64,000 bases of DNA from an uncultured Bacteroidia bacterium (GTDB taxonomy: Bacteria; Bacteroidota; Bacteroidia; Bacteroidales; Prolixibacteraceae): contig CAIYPA010000200.1 of the NCBI GenBank assembly GCA_903927965.1, positions 45,259-109,258 on the forward strand, read 5' to 3'. This document shows positions 50,602 to 61,497 of the stretch, piece after piece (within the stretch, counting starts at the first letter, position 1; the number at the start of each line of letters is the position of its first letter). The notes beneath the pieces were generated by a model. The model was not told the DNA's origin, did not search any database, and saw only the letters and a list, made by a program, of their open reading frames with translations. The position numbers were made by a program, and so were the translations under genes.

Positions 50602-51846
50602 ATGGATACTATTTTAAAAAAAAATCTCTCCTATTTATTTATACTTCAGAACTTTAACTACATAATACCACTTCTTTTACTCCCCTACCTTACTCGTACA
50701 CTCGGAGCTGAAAATTTTGGGAAAATAGCTTTTGCTCAAGCTTTTATTACATATTTTATACTAATAACTGATTTTGGATTTAATACTTCTGCCACTCAAG
50801 ACATTGTCCGTTCAAGAACAGATAAGGCAGCTTTAAGTAAATTTTTTTGGTCCATAACTGTAACAAAATCACTTTTGGGGATTGCAAGTTTAATTGTATT
50901 AGTAATCCTACTTATCGTTATTCCCAAATTACAGCAGATGTATGTTCTTTTATTGATAGCTTCTTCTGGGATACTCTCAACAATAATATTCCCAGTTTGG
51001 TTATTTCAGGGCCTCGAAAAGATGTCCTATATTACACTGTTCAATGTTATACCAAAAATACTGGTACTTATTTTCACCTTTGTTTTTGTAAAATTGAAAT
51101 CTGATTATACTTTAGCATTAGGCATACAATCATTAGGGACTTTGCTTTCCGCCATTGCTTGTGCATTTATAATAATTAATCAAAGAATTGTAAAACTTTA
51201 TTATCCCAACATTTCAAATATTAAATCAACAATAACAGAGGGTTGGCATATATTTGCTTCAAGCCTTGCGACAAATATTTACACCACTACAAATACGGTA
51301 GTTCTCGGATTTCTATCAAGTAATATAGCCGTTGGTATTTTTTCAGCATCTGAAAAGATTGTTCGCTCTTTAATTTCTTTGTTCTCTTCAGTATCGCAAG
51401 TTACATTTCCCCGAATTAATACCTACTATCAGGAGTCTGTAGAAAAAGCTGTAAATTTCGGAAATAAAGTGCTAAAATACACTTTTATATCGACATTTAG
51501 CATTGGTATTTTTCTGTTTATTGGTGCACCATTAATCGTTAAGGTTTTATTTGGCATTACACAATTTTCAGAAGTCATCATCATCTTACGAATCAGTAGT
51601 TTTATTCCCTGTCTTGCTACTTGTAATGGAATAATGGCAACCAATTTTTTAATAACTTTTGGTTTGAAAAAATATCTTTTCATTGTTGTCGCCATAGGTG
51701 GGCTATTCAGTTTGCTGACTATTGTCCCAACAGTACTTTTTTTTCAAGCAAGGGGAGTTGCAATCATAGCAACATTGACTGAAATATTGATAACGATTAT
51801 GTTACTGGTAATATTTAAAACACATCAGATTAAAATAAAATTTTAA
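50602..51846 (+). CDS. Wzx-type oligosaccharide flippase
   Basis: YLFILQNFNYIIPLLLLPYLTRTLGAENFGKIAFAQAFITYFILITDFGFN; polytopic. Confidence 0.92.
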   Translation: MDTILKKNLSYLFILQNFNYIIPLLLLPYLTRTLGAENFGKIAFAQAFITYFILITDFGFNTSATQDIVRSRTDKAALSKFFWSITVTKSLLGIASLIVLVILLIVIPKLQQMYVLLLIASSGILSTIIFPVWLFQGLEKMSYITLFNVIPKILVLIFTFVFVKLKSDYTLALGIQSLGTLLSAIACAFIIINQRIVKLYYPNISNIKSTITEGWHIFASSLATNIYTTTNTVVLGFLSSNIAVGIFSASEKIVRSLISLFSSVSQVTFPRINTYYQESVEKAVNFGNKVLKYTFISTFSIGIFLFIGAPLIVKVLFGITQFSEVIIILRISSFIPCLATCNGIMATNFLITFGLKKYLFIVVAIGGLFSLLTIVPTVLFFQARGVAIIATLTEILITIMLLVIFKTHQIKIKF

Positions 51847-51899
51847 TTAACCCGAATTAATAATTTATCATCCAAGGTACAAGATTCGACTATTAAAAA

Positions 51900-52715
51900 A
51901 TGACTAGACTCCTGTTCAAGTTACATGAAATTTTAGTTAAACTTTCATGGTTTTGGGAACCACGACACAAGAACAAAGGAAAGAGCAATTATTCTATTTG
52001 TATTGTTACATATTGTAAGAGATTTGACGCAAATTTTAAACCATTAATAAAGCAACTTGCTAGCCTTTACAATGATACTGAAATCATTGTCGGTGTTAAT
52101 GGCTTTCATGATCAGGAAGTTCAAAAAAAATACCTACAGAAATTTAAAGAGTTTATTGGATTTTACCACAATATTATATGGTTTAGCTTTGACACCGGTC
52201 AATCAATCAGTAAAATGTGGAATCAATGTTCGCAAAGGTCTACCAACCAATGGATGATAATACTCAATGATGATGTTTTACTAGCCAAATCCTTTAAAAA
52301 ATCTATTGACCAAATAGAACTCAAAAAAAATACGATACACATTTTGAACTCAAGTTGGAGTCATTTTCTAATTTCAAAAGAGGTATTCTCAAATGTAGGA
52401 TGGTTCGATGAAAGGTTTCCTGGTGTTGGAAATGAAGATTGGGATTACGAAATTCGTGCCATTCTTGCAAAAACAAATATTGATATGGTCAAAACAAGGT
52501 CGATAGTAAATCTTGTTGTTAAAACAAAGGACTTTTCTTATTCTTCATCAGAAAAAATTATAAACTTGAAATACAGTAGTTCAAATTGGGATTTTTTTAA
52601 AAAGAAATGGTCAATAAGGAACGACTTTGAAGAAGGGTATCTGCGAACGAGATTCCCGCAAATACCCTATGTAAAACTAAATACTGGGATGGAAACCCCA
52701 AATTTTTATAAATAA
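51900..52715 (+). CDS. glycosyltransferase family 2-like
   Basis: ICIVTYCKRFDANFKPLIKQL, MIILNDDVLLAKSF, FPGVGNEDWDYEIRA. Confidence 0.75.
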   Translation: MTRLLFKLHEILVKLSWFWEPRHKNKGKSNYSICIVTYCKRFDANFKPLIKQLASLYNDTEIIVGVNGFHDQEVQKKYLQKFKEFIGFYHNIIWFSFDTGQSISKMWNQCSQRSTNQWMIILNDDVLLAKSFKKSIDQIELKKNTIHILNSSWSHFLISKEVFSNVGWFDERFPGVGNEDWDYEIRAILAKTNIDMVKTRSIVNLVVKTKDFSYSSSEKIINLKYSSSNWDFFKKKWSIRNDFEEGYLRTRFPQIPYVKLNTGMETPNFYK

Positions 52716-53761
52716 TGGATTTTGTGACCAATACAAAAACGGCTCTTGTTACGGGTGGAGCAGGTTTTATCGGATCTTATATTGCAAAGGAATTAATAAA
52801 CCTTAATTATAACGTAATTATTCTGGACGATTTAAGTGGTGGTTTTATCTCAAACCTACCAGATAAAGCAGTTTTTATTAACGGAAGCATACTTAATGAA
52901 GAGTTGGTCAAACATATATTTAAAAAATTCAATATTGATTATGTATTTCATATAGCTGCTTATGCAGCAGAAGGACTTAGCCACTTTATAAGAAAATATA
53001 ACTATGAAAACAACTTGATTGGAAGTATAAATTTAATTAATGAAAGCATAAAAGCCAATATTAAGTGCTTTGTATTTACATCTTCAATCGCTGTTTATGG
53101 GGAAGGACAAGCTCCTTTTAAAGAAGATACTATTCCTAAACCAGAAGATCCATATGGTATCGCTAAAATAGCTGTAGAAATGGATCTGGCAAATGCTCAT
53201 CGGATATTTGGTTTGAATTATATTATTTTTAGACCTCACAATGTTTATGGTGAGAATCAAAATATTGGAGACAAATACAGAAATGTCATAGGTATATTCA
53301 TGAATAGAATAATGAACCACCAATCTATACCGATCTTTGGAGATGGAGAACAGACCAGGGCATTTTCATATATTGCAGATGTTGCTGTACCCATTGCCAG
53401 GTCTATTGAAATAAAAGAAGCATACAATCAAATCTTTAATATAGGTGGTGATATACCCTATAATATCAAATTTCTTGCTGAACTAATCAAAGAAAAACTC
53501 GGCTCTACAGTGGAAATCGAATATTTAGAAGCAAGAAATGAGGTCTTACATGCTTTTGCCGACCATTCGAAAGCCAAAAAGATTTTTGAGAAGTACATTT
53601 ACAATATTCCAATCGAGGTAGGAATAACACGTATGGCAAAATGGGCATTAAGTGTGGGATCCATGCGGCCATCAGTGTTTGAAAACATTGAAATCGAAAA
53701 AAATTTACCACCTTCCTGGAAAAAACAGATAGAAGATCAATCCCTTGAAATAGAGAATTAA
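52715..53761 (+). CDS. NAD-dependent epimerase/dehydratase (extended SDR, GalE-like)
   Basis: ALVTGGAGFIGSYIAKELI, SSIAVYGEG, DPYGIAKIAVE. Confidence 0.9.
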   Translation: MDFVTNTKTALVTGGAGFIGSYIAKELINLNYNVIILDDLSGGFISNLPDKAVFINGSILNEELVKHIFKKFNIDYVFHIAAYAAEGLSHFIRKYNYENNLIGSINLINESIKANIKCFVFTSSIAVYGEGQAPFKEDTIPKPEDPYGIAKIAVEMDLANAHRIFGLNYIIFRPHNVYGENQNIGDKYRNVIGIFMNRIMNHQSIPIFGDGEQTRAFSYIADVAVPIARSIEIKEAYNQIFNIGGDIPYNIKFLAELIKEKLGSTVEIEYLEARNEVLHAFADHSKAKKIFEKYIYNIPIEVGITRMAKWALSVGSMRPSVFENIEIEKNLPPSWKKQIEDQSLEIEN

Positions 53762-54127
53762 TAAGAGTACTTGGAATATTTGTATTTTATATAAATCTTA
53801 TGTTACTTTTATACGACCTTTTATTTCATTAGAATTTATTTTAGGGTTAAATCATTTATAAGGAATTTTAAAATCATCGTTTGAAAAAATATCGAAGGCT
53901 GAATTGTATTATTCAACTTGAATGTGCATTTTAAAGAATACAATAACTGATGTAATATTATTGAAAACTTGGATTCAGATTCCATTGATTAAATGGTTTA
54001 TCGATATCAATTCAATTGGACAACTGTCAATTCATTAAAAAAAAAGATGACCAATTAATCGCGATGAATTCACGATTGTTTTAATTTTTTTTAATTAATT
54101 TACACGCAATTACAAGGAAATTTAAAG

Positions 54128-54949
54128 TTGAAAATGACGGATGCTGACTTCTCTGTATTAATTTCTGTTTACTCAAAAGAAAACCCGGATTATTTAAGGG
54201 AAGCATTGAGTAGTATCTGGGAAGAACAGTCATTTAGGCCGATGGAAGTTGTATTGGTCAAAGATGGGCCGTTAACAGAAGATCTTGAAAAAGTAATTTT
54301 CGATTTCAGCCAAAATGCTCCTTTGAAAATCCTTGAATTGGAAACCAATTCTGGTTTAGGTATTTCATTGGCAAAAGGGCTAGAACTTTGCTCATGCAAT
54401 CTTGTGGCCCGGATGGACAGTGATGACATTTCAATGCCAGATCGATTCGAAAAACAGATTAAGTATATGGTTATGCATCCGGGAATTGATGTATTGGGAA
54501 CCAATATTGCTGAATTTGTAACAACAATAAATAAAATCGTTTCGTATCGAAATTTGCCAATTGAGTTTTCGGATATTAAGCATTTTGCAAAAAAAAGAAA
54601 TCCGCTGAACCATATGACTGTAATGTTCAGAAAGGAAACAGTTCTAAAGTATGGAAATTATGTCACTTTTTATGGATATGAAGATTACTATTTGTGGGTC
54701 AGATTATTATTACAAAACGTAACGATTGTGAACTTACCCGAGGCCTTGGTATATGCAAGGATAAATAATATTTACAGTAAAAGACGAGGGATTAAGCTTT
54801 TTATGATTGAATTCAAATTGCAGGAAGAGTTTCTCCGTCTGGGATTTACAAACAAGTTTAATTTTGTCCATAATATTATATTCCGAGCTTTTCCAAGATT
54901 ACTCCCCATCGAAGGATTGAAAATAGTCTATAAATTCCTTCGGAACTGA
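54128..54949 (+). CDS. glycosyltransferase family 2
   Basis: FSVLISVYSKENPDYLREALSSIWEEQSFRPMEVVLVKDG; LVARMDSDDIS. Confidence 0.92.
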   Translation: MKMTDADFSVLISVYSKENPDYLREALSSIWEEQSFRPMEVVLVKDGPLTEDLEKVIFDFSQNAPLKILELETNSGLGISLAKGLELCSCNLVARMDSDDISMPDRFEKQIKYMVMHPGIDVLGTNIAEFVTTINKIVSYRNLPIEFSDIKHFAKKRNPLNHMTVMFRKETVLKYGNYVTFYGYEDYYLWVRLLLQNVTIVNLPEALVYARINNIYSKRRGIKLFMIEFKLQEEFLRLGFTNKFNFVHNIIFRAFPRLLPIEGLKIVYKFLRN

Positions 54950-54998
54950 AAGGAAAAGTTGATTTTACATATCACACAATAATTATTTAAAAGATATT

Positions 54999-55991
54999 TT
55001 GACTATGTCTTTAATAAAAAAAACAGTAATCATAGGCGGCTCTGGTTTTGTCGGTACCCGGCTAATTGATTTACTGGGAAAAGAGAACTGCATTAATATC
55101 GACAAAACATTCAGTTTAAAACACAACGAGATCACAAGGATTTTTGATATTCGTAATAAAAACCTTGAAACAGCCCTTCCAGACAATATTGACTCAGTCA
55201 TACTATTAGCAGCAGAGCATCGTGATGATGTAATGCCTATATCGTTGTATTATGATGTCAATGTCGAAGGAACCAAAAACGTGCTGGATGCGTTCGAGAG
55301 AAAAGGGATCAACAAAGTGGTATTTATTAGTTCTGCTGCTGTTTACGGTCTAGGAAAACCTAAACCCGATGAAAATTACCCGCTTCAACCATCAAGCCAT
55401 TACGGTAAAAGCAAAGCCATCGCTGAAAAACTTCTTAAAGATTGGAGGGAAAAGTCACCCCAAAATAGATGTTTGACAATTGTTAGACCAGCCGTAATAT
55501 TTGGTGAAGATAATAAAGGGAATGTCCATAATCTTTTAAGGCAAATTTCATCAGGGAAATTTATTATGATTGGAAATGGCATGAATAAAAAATCCATGGC
55601 CTATGTTGGAAATGCCTCAGCATTTATACAATTTTGTATTAATACAAATACAATAGGAGAACGGATTTTTAACTATGTTGACAATCCTGATCTGAACATG
55701 AGAGAATTGGTCTGGGAGGTTGAAAAAAGTATAGAAAAAAATTTGTTGCCGATACGCCTCCCTTATTGGATAGGACTCATGGGTGGCCTCGTGTTTGACC
55801 TCCTTTCATTCTTGACAGGAAAGAGTTATCCAATTAAAATGATTAGAATAAAAAAATTCTGCGCAACTACACAGTTTAACGCAGTAAAAGCGCATTCGAT
55901 CGGTTTCGTTGCCCCCTTTACATTAGCCGAAGGATTACACTTGACTTTGAAAAACGAATTCCCCGAACATTTTAATAGGGAGAGCGAATAA
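54999..55991 (+). CDS. NAD-dependent epimerase/dehydratase (extended SDR)
   Basis: VIIGGSGFVGTRLIDLL, ISSAAVYGLGKPKPDENYPLQPSSHYGKSKAIAEKLL. Confidence 0.9.
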   Translation: MTMSLIKKTVIIGGSGFVGTRLIDLLGKENCINIDKTFSLKHNEITRIFDIRNKNLETALPDNIDSVILLAAEHRDDVMPISLYYDVNVEGTKNVLDAFERKGINKVVFISSAAVYGLGKPKPDENYPLQPSSHYGKSKAIAEKLLKDWREKSPQNRCLTIVRPAVIFGEDNKGNVHNLLRQISSGKFIMIGNGMNKKSMAYVGNASAFIQFCINTNTIGERIFNYVDNPDLNMRELVWEVEKSIEKNLLPIRLPYWIGLMGGLVFDLLSFLTGKSYPIKMIRIKKFCATTQFNAVKAHSIGFVAPFTLAEGLHLTLKNEFPEHFNRESE

Positions 55992-56044
55992 GAGATATTT
56001 TTTTACCTTTAAATAATACCAATTTTGCATAAAACGTTAAAAAT

Positions 56045-57814
56045 ATGAATAACAAAAACTATTTAGCGTTCCCTTCAATTAGGATTAAATCCAGTCACAT
56101 GAACATTATGAGGATTAAATTATTCTATTTATATATTTTACTCTCGCTGATTTGCCCAACATTCTTAAAGGCACAATCTATACCTGTTGGAACTCCGATG
56201 CTCGAAGATGCTTACCGTCGAGACCAATTGCTTGGTAAGATCGACTCTTCTGTATCTTTTTGTTCACGACCTATTTTCCCTACTGAAGCATTTAATGTTA
56301 AGAATGTTTTCGATCCTGAAAGCGATTTGTCAATAAAAAGTTGGACTAAAAGAAAAGATGTCTCTTTAGATTTTGATCATAATAAAGGCCATATCGAGCT
56401 ATTGCCTTTTACTTGGACCAATCAGTACAACTCAAATTACCCATATGGATGGAACGATGGTTTAATGATTCCAGCCAAAGGTTTTCAAACCATGTTAAGC
56501 GGAGGTTTTTTTGCAAAATACGGATGGTTCAATATTCAGCTCCGTCCCGAATATGTAAGCGCAGAAAACAAGGATTTCAACGGGTTTCCGAAGGAATTTA
56601 GGGATCAGATCTGGTACGAATATTCTGAAATTTATAATTTTATCGATTTGCCAGAGAAATTTGGCAATGGAAAATATGAAAAATTATCCTGGGGACAAAG
56701 CAGTATCCGACTTAACTTAGGACCGGCATCTATAGGGTTATCGAATGAGAATCTATGGTGGGGTCCGGGAATGAGAAATTCATTGACGATGTCCAACAAT
56801 GCAGATGGATTTAAACATTTTACCCTAAATACATTGAAGCCAGTTAGAACTTCAATAGGTTCATTTGAAGGACAAATAATAATGGGAACTCTTGTCAACT
56901 CGGGATTCATCCCCTTCGACCCCCTTCGTAGATTTTCTAACAATCTGCTTTATATTCCTAAGAGGAATGAGGATCGATATATAAACGCAATGGTCGTCAC
57001 TTATCAGCCAAAATGGGTGCCGGGACTGTTTTTTGGCCTAATAAGAAGCTTTACCAAATACCATAGTAAGAAAGATAGCTCATACCAAAGCCTGACTCCA
57101 ATTTTCTACTCTATGGATCGGAAATTCGATCTAACCAGTGGAAATCTTGTCCCTGACTATTCAGACCAACGTGTTTCGGCTTTTGCACGGTGGCTCTGGA
57201 CACCTGCTCATGCAGAAGTCTATTTTGAATTTATGAGAGAAGACCATCCACAAAATTGGCGTGATTTTTTTCTTCAAATGGATTATAGCAGGGCTTATAT
57301 TTTTGGCTTCAGAAAATTGATTCCACTTAATAAAACCAAAGGGCAAAGCATTCAGGTCAATCTTGAACTTACCCAACTGCAACAAACGAATAATGACCCA
57401 ACAATACCCTATCGATATTTGTATATCAGTCGCGAAACAACCCAAGGCTATACAAATAACGGACAGCTTCTGGGCCCTGGTATAGGCATTGGAAGTAACC
57501 TTCAATCTTTATCTGTCAGCTGGGTAAAAGGGTTGAATCTTATCGGTTTACAATTTGAACGGTACGTTCATGACAACGATTTTCATAACTTTGTGATCAA
57601 AGATTACCGTCACAATTGGGTTGATCTTACAATTTCTGGCATGCTACATTGGTCATGGAGAAATTTAATGTTTTCCTCAGAGTTAACCTGGGTCGATACC
57701 TACAACTATCAGCATTATTTTACACCTGTTGACCCTACGGATACTAGCTGGTGGGCCAAAGGAAAAAACGTGTACAATTTCCATGGTAATGTTTCGTTGA
57801 GTTACAGGTTCTGA
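56045..57814 (+). CDS. capsule assembly Wzi-family outer membrane protein, copy 1
   Basis: KLSWGQSSIRLNLGPASIGLSNENLWWGPGMRNSLTMSNNADGFKHFTLNT; beta-barrel-like C-terminus VSLSYRF. Confidence 0.85.
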   Translation: MNNKNYLAFPSIRIKSSHMNIMRIKLFYLYILLSLICPTFLKAQSIPVGTPMLEDAYRRDQLLGKIDSSVSFCSRPIFPTEAFNVKNVFDPESDLSIKSWTKRKDVSLDFDHNKGHIELLPFTWTNQYNSNYPYGWNDGLMIPAKGFQTMLSGGFFAKYGWFNIQLRPEYVSAENKDFNGFPKEFRDQIWYEYSEIYNFIDLPEKFGNGKYEKLSWGQSSIRLNLGPASIGLSNENLWWGPGMRNSLTMSNNADGFKHFTLNTLKPVRTSIGSFEGQIIMGTLVNSGFIPFDPLRRFSNNLLYIPKRNEDRYINAMVVTYQPKWVPGLFFGLIRSFTKYHSKKDSSYQSLTPIFYSMDRKFDLTSGNLVPDYSDQRVSAFARWLWTPAHAEVYFEFMREDHPQNWRDFFLQMDYSRAYIFGFRKLIPLNKTKGQSIQVNLELTQLQQTNNDPTIPYRYLYISRETTQGYTNNGQLLGPGIGIGSNLQSLSVSWVKGLNLIGLQFERYVHDNDFHNFVIKDYRHNWVDLTISGMLHWSWRNLMFSSELTWVDTYNYQHYFTPVDPTDTSWWAKGKNVYNFHGNVSLSYRF

Positions 57815-57837
57815 ATTTTACATTAAATTCATTTAAA

Positions 57838-59502
57838 GTGCAGTTAAAACTTCTAAGCATAGTTCTTCTTATTGGATTAATCACCTTTAATAGTAAAGGA
57901 CAAACAATACCAGTTGGTACACCGATATTGAGTGAGGCAATGCGAAATGCCCAGCTATTAGGGCAAGTCGATTCGTCAATCTCATTTTCTGTAATGCCCA
58001 TCTTTCCAGTAAAAGCATTTAAATCTGGCGATCAAAACGATTTTTATAAAACCCTCGGCAAGGGAAAGTGGAATAATGATAATCCCACATTCCATTTTCT
58101 AAACAAATTAGGAAATTTGCAGTTACTACCATTCAAATGGAATCAACAATTCAATACACATCACCCTTATAGCCTGAACGATGGGGCTATGATTCCCGCC
58201 AGAGGATACCAAACCATGATCAGTTTAGGATTTTATGCTAAACTCGGAATATTAAGTATTCAGTTATATCCTGAATATGTATTCGCCGAAAACAGGGATT
58301 TTCAAGGACTTTACAAACAGTTATCTCCAATAATATGGCAAGAATATAATACCTTTCATTCACTTATTGACTTTCCAGATAAATTTGGAGATAAACCTTA
58401 TAAGAAACTATTTTGGGGTCAAAGTAGTATAAGAATAACGGCAGGTCCAATTTCATTTGGCCTTTCAAATGAGAATCTTTGGTGGGGTCCAGGCATTAAA
58501 AACTCTTTATTGATGAGCAATACCGCACCTGGCTTTATGCATTTAACCTTGAATTCAGTTAAACCGATCCATACTTTGATTGGCTCGTTTGAAGGACAAA
58601 TTATAGGCGGACTTTTAGAAGCTTCCTCCTATGAAACTGTAATGCAAAGTCAATCTCAATACCTTAATGGAATGGTGCTAACATATAATCCCCTATGGAT
58701 ATCTGGCTTATTCTTAGGTTTAACAAGAAGCGAAATGGTCCTATATAAAGACCTTAATAAATTTACCGATTACATGCCAGTTATTTCACCTTTTTTTAAA
58801 AAAAATATTTACGGCAATGGTGAAAGCAAAACTGTTAATGATCAACGCACCTCCATATTTGCTCGTTGGCTTTTACCTATTGCAAATGCCGAAATTTATG
58901 CAGAGTTTTACAAGGAAGACCATGCTTACAATTTTCGCGATTTATTTTTACAGTTGGAATATGCACATGCCTATCTTTTTGGACTAACAAAGTTGCAACC
59001 AAGAATTCATCATCCTGGTCAATATATTAAATTTCAACTTGAATATACAAAAATTGAAGATAATTCAGACAATGAATGGCGAACCGGTGGATATTCATAC
59101 AATTATGTCCATTATTCTCAACAACTTCTTGGCTATACCAATCAAGGACAATTACTTGGTCCCGGCATCGGCCCAGGTAGTGATTTACTGTCAGTCGAAG
59201 TCAGCTTACTTAAAGGTTTAAAAAAAATCGGATTAGAGTTTGAGCGGTTCGTTCATAACGCTGATTTTTTCAATAAAATTATTCAAGATCCAAGAGCCAA
59301 CTGGGTAGATCTAAACATTTCTGCAATTGGCCAATTTAATTGGAGAAACATACTTATCTCCTCAAAATTCACCTTTCAGAACGCATATAACTATCAATAT
59401 TATTATCAGCCTACTATTAAAAATAACAAACCTGATTACTGGGCTCCTGGGACCAATACTTTTAATTTTCAGGCTCAGATCTCAATGACATATAGATTTT
59501 AA
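57838..59502 (+). CDS. capsule assembly Wzi-family outer membrane protein, copy 2 (GTG start)
   Basis: KLFWGQSSIRITAGPISFGLSNENLWWGPGIKNSLLMSNTAPGFMHLTLNS; C-terminus ISMTYRF. Confidence 0.85.
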   Translation: MQLKLLSIVLLIGLITFNSKGQTIPVGTPILSEAMRNAQLLGQVDSSISFSVMPIFPVKAFKSGDQNDFYKTLGKGKWNNDNPTFHFLNKLGNLQLLPFKWNQQFNTHHPYSLNDGAMIPARGYQTMISLGFYAKLGILSIQLYPEYVFAENRDFQGLYKQLSPIIWQEYNTFHSLIDFPDKFGDKPYKKLFWGQSSIRITAGPISFGLSNENLWWGPGIKNSLLMSNTAPGFMHLTLNSVKPIHTLIGSFEGQIIGGLLEASSYETVMQSQSQYLNGMVLTYNPLWISGLFLGLTRSEMVLYKDLNKFTDYMPVISPFFKKNIYGNGESKTVNDQRTSIFARWLLPIANAEIYAEFYKEDHAYNFRDLFLQLEYAHAYLFGLTKLQPRIHHPGQYIKFQLEYTKIEDNSDNEWRTGGYSYNYVHYSQQLLGYTNQGQLLGPGIGPGSDLLSVEVSLLKGLKKIGLEFERFVHNADFFNKIIQDPRANWVDLNISAIGQFNWRNILISSKFTFQNAYNYQYYYQPTIKNNKPDYWAPGTNTFNFQAQISMTYRF

Positions 59503-59527
59503 ATAAACCATTTTCGTAATTTCAATA

Positions 59528-60649
59528 ATGGATTCCAGCAACCGATTGTATCTCCCCAAAATCCTCATAAGTGATGAAATTGATCTGATCGATTTTTTTA
59601 AAATAATTTGGAGCAACAGGAGAAAAATACTTATTACTACTGCGATTTGCGGACTATTTGGTATCTTTCTCGCGATTATTAGCCCTATTGAGTACAAGGC
59701 TACGGTGGTAATGGTACCCCAAACGTCAAACCAACAATCAAAACTCGGGAATTTCTCCAGTTTGATTGGATTGGCTGGGATTAATCTTAACACATTCACC
59801 AATTCAGACATAAATCCAAAATTATTTCCTCAAATACTATCAAGTCCAGCCTTCATTTTGGAGTTGATGAATTCGCCACTTAAGTTCAATGATATAGAGC
59901 AACCTATAACATTTTATGACTATTACGTAAAAATTAGGAAGCCAAATCCTATTATTAATTATACAATAGGGTTACCTTGGAAAATACTAAAAGCATTTCG
60001 AAAAAACCCATTAGAAAAGATCAATTCCGACAAAGAAATCATTGAAATGACTGATGACCAGGTCATGGTTGAAAATATTTTATCCAAGAAGGTATCCATC
60101 ACACTCAATGATGATGATGGCTCAATCACTATTTCTGGGAATATGCCGGAACCTCTCGCAGCTGCGCATCTCGTAAAAGCTGCACAGAACCTCTTACAGC
60201 GTCAGATCATTCAATTCAAGATTGAGAAAACAAAAGCCACTTTAGACTTTATTCAGCTACGTTGGGATGAGGCTAAAATCAATTTACAGAAAACACAAAA
60301 AAGACGAGCTGATTTTCAGGATCAAAACCAAAATATATCATCCGCTAAGGCAAAAATGGAAGAAGAGTGGCTAAACGCCGAGTCAACACTTTCAATGAAC
60401 ATATTCTCAGAATTATCAAAACAACTCGAACAGTCAAGAATTCAACTCAAAGAAGAAACCCCAGTTTTTACAATAATAAAACCAATAAAAGTTCCTTCTG
60501 AGAAATCGCAACCAAGAACCATGTTATTCCTGATGGTCTCGCTCTTATTGGGACTAATTACTGGTACAACTTTAATTTTCTGGAAAGTGTATTTGGCAAA
60601 TATCAAAAAACAGTCAATGCTAAATGCCCCCTCCTTGCCTACAAATTGA
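59528..60649 (+). CDS. Wzz-domain polysaccharide chain-length determinant
   Basis: DEIDLIDFFKIIWSNRRKILITTAICGLFGIFLAIISPIEYKATVVMVPQ; C-terminal TM. Confidence 0.9.
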   Translation: MDSSNRLYLPKILISDEIDLIDFFKIIWSNRRKILITTAICGLFGIFLAIISPIEYKATVVMVPQTSNQQSKLGNFSSLIGLAGINLNTFTNSDINPKLFPQILSSPAFILELMNSPLKFNDIEQPITFYDYYVKIRKPNPIINYTIGLPWKILKAFRKNPLEKINSDKEIIEMTDDQVMVENILSKKVSITLNDDDGSITISGNMPEPLAAAHLVKAAQNLLQRQIIQFKIEKTKATLDFIQLRWDEAKINLQKTQKRRADFQDQNQNISSAKAKMEEEWLNAESTLSMNIFSELSKQLEQSRIQLKEETPVFTIIKPIKVPSEKSQPRTMLFLMVSLLLGLITGTTLIFWKVYLANIKKQSMLNAPSLPTN

Positions 60650-60676
60650 ACAATTAGTTTTATAAACAACAATAAA

Positions 60677-61453
60677 TTGGATATAAATATAGTAAACAAA
60701 TGTATCGAGAAACCCATAGTTAGCATCATTACTGTATGCTATAATAGCAGGGATACAATATCGAAAACATTAGATTCGTTAATAAGTCAAACCTCTCACA
60801 ATTTCGAATATATAATTATAGATGGTGGATCCACGGATGGAACAATAGAATTGATCAGATCATATGAAATCCTCTTTTTAAATAACGCTATTCCTTTCAT
60901 TTGGAAAAGCGAAAAGGATGAAGGCATTTATGAAGCGATGAACAAGGGCATAAGCCTTTCATGTGGCACCTTGATCGCTTTGTTAAATAGCGATGATTGG
61001 TACAATCCTGATACCATTGAAAATATCATTGGTGCTTATCAGAAACATTCTGATATAGGTGTTTTTCATGGAATTGTTAAATTTTGGAAGAATAATATTA
61101 TCCATACATTACATGGAGCATCAGAGAATTTTATCGAAAGCGGTAGCTTCCCACCCCATTTAACCTGTTTTATTAAGAAGTCCGTTTATGATATGATTGG
61201 TCTTTACGATTTAAAATATCCAATTGCCTCTGATTATGATATGTTGCTTAGGATAAAAAAAATGGGTGTAAAATTCTTTTTAATAGAAAAAGTCCTTGCC
61301 AATTTCAGCCTTCATGGTGTTTCATCTAGTCGCCCATTATCGCTTGATGTTATCTCGATTCAAAAAAAACATGGGCTAATCTCGACATGCAGATATTGGA
61401 TATTACGTGCAATTTATAAGGTTTTAAATTTCCTTTATCCTTATTTGAAATAA
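60677..61453 (+). CDS. glycosyltransferase family 2 (TTG start)
   Basis: VSIITVCYNSRDTISKTLDSLISQTSHNFEYIIIDGGSTDGTIELI, LLNSDDWY. Confidence 0.93.
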   Translation: MDINIVNKCIEKPIVSIITVCYNSRDTISKTLDSLISQTSHNFEYIIIDGGSTDGTIELIRSYEILFLNNAIPFIWKSEKDEGIYEAMNKGISLSCGTLIALLNSDDWYNPDTIENIIGAYQKHSDIGVFHGIVKFWKNNIIHTLHGASENFIESGSFPPHLTCFIKKSVYDMIGLYDLKYPIASDYDMLLRIKKMGVKFFLIEKVLANFSLHGVSSSRPLSLDVISIQKKHGLISTCRYWILRAIYKVLNFLYPYLK

Positions 61454-61497
61454 ATTTCCATTTTATTTATTTGAAGTTCCAATACAAACCATAGCAA

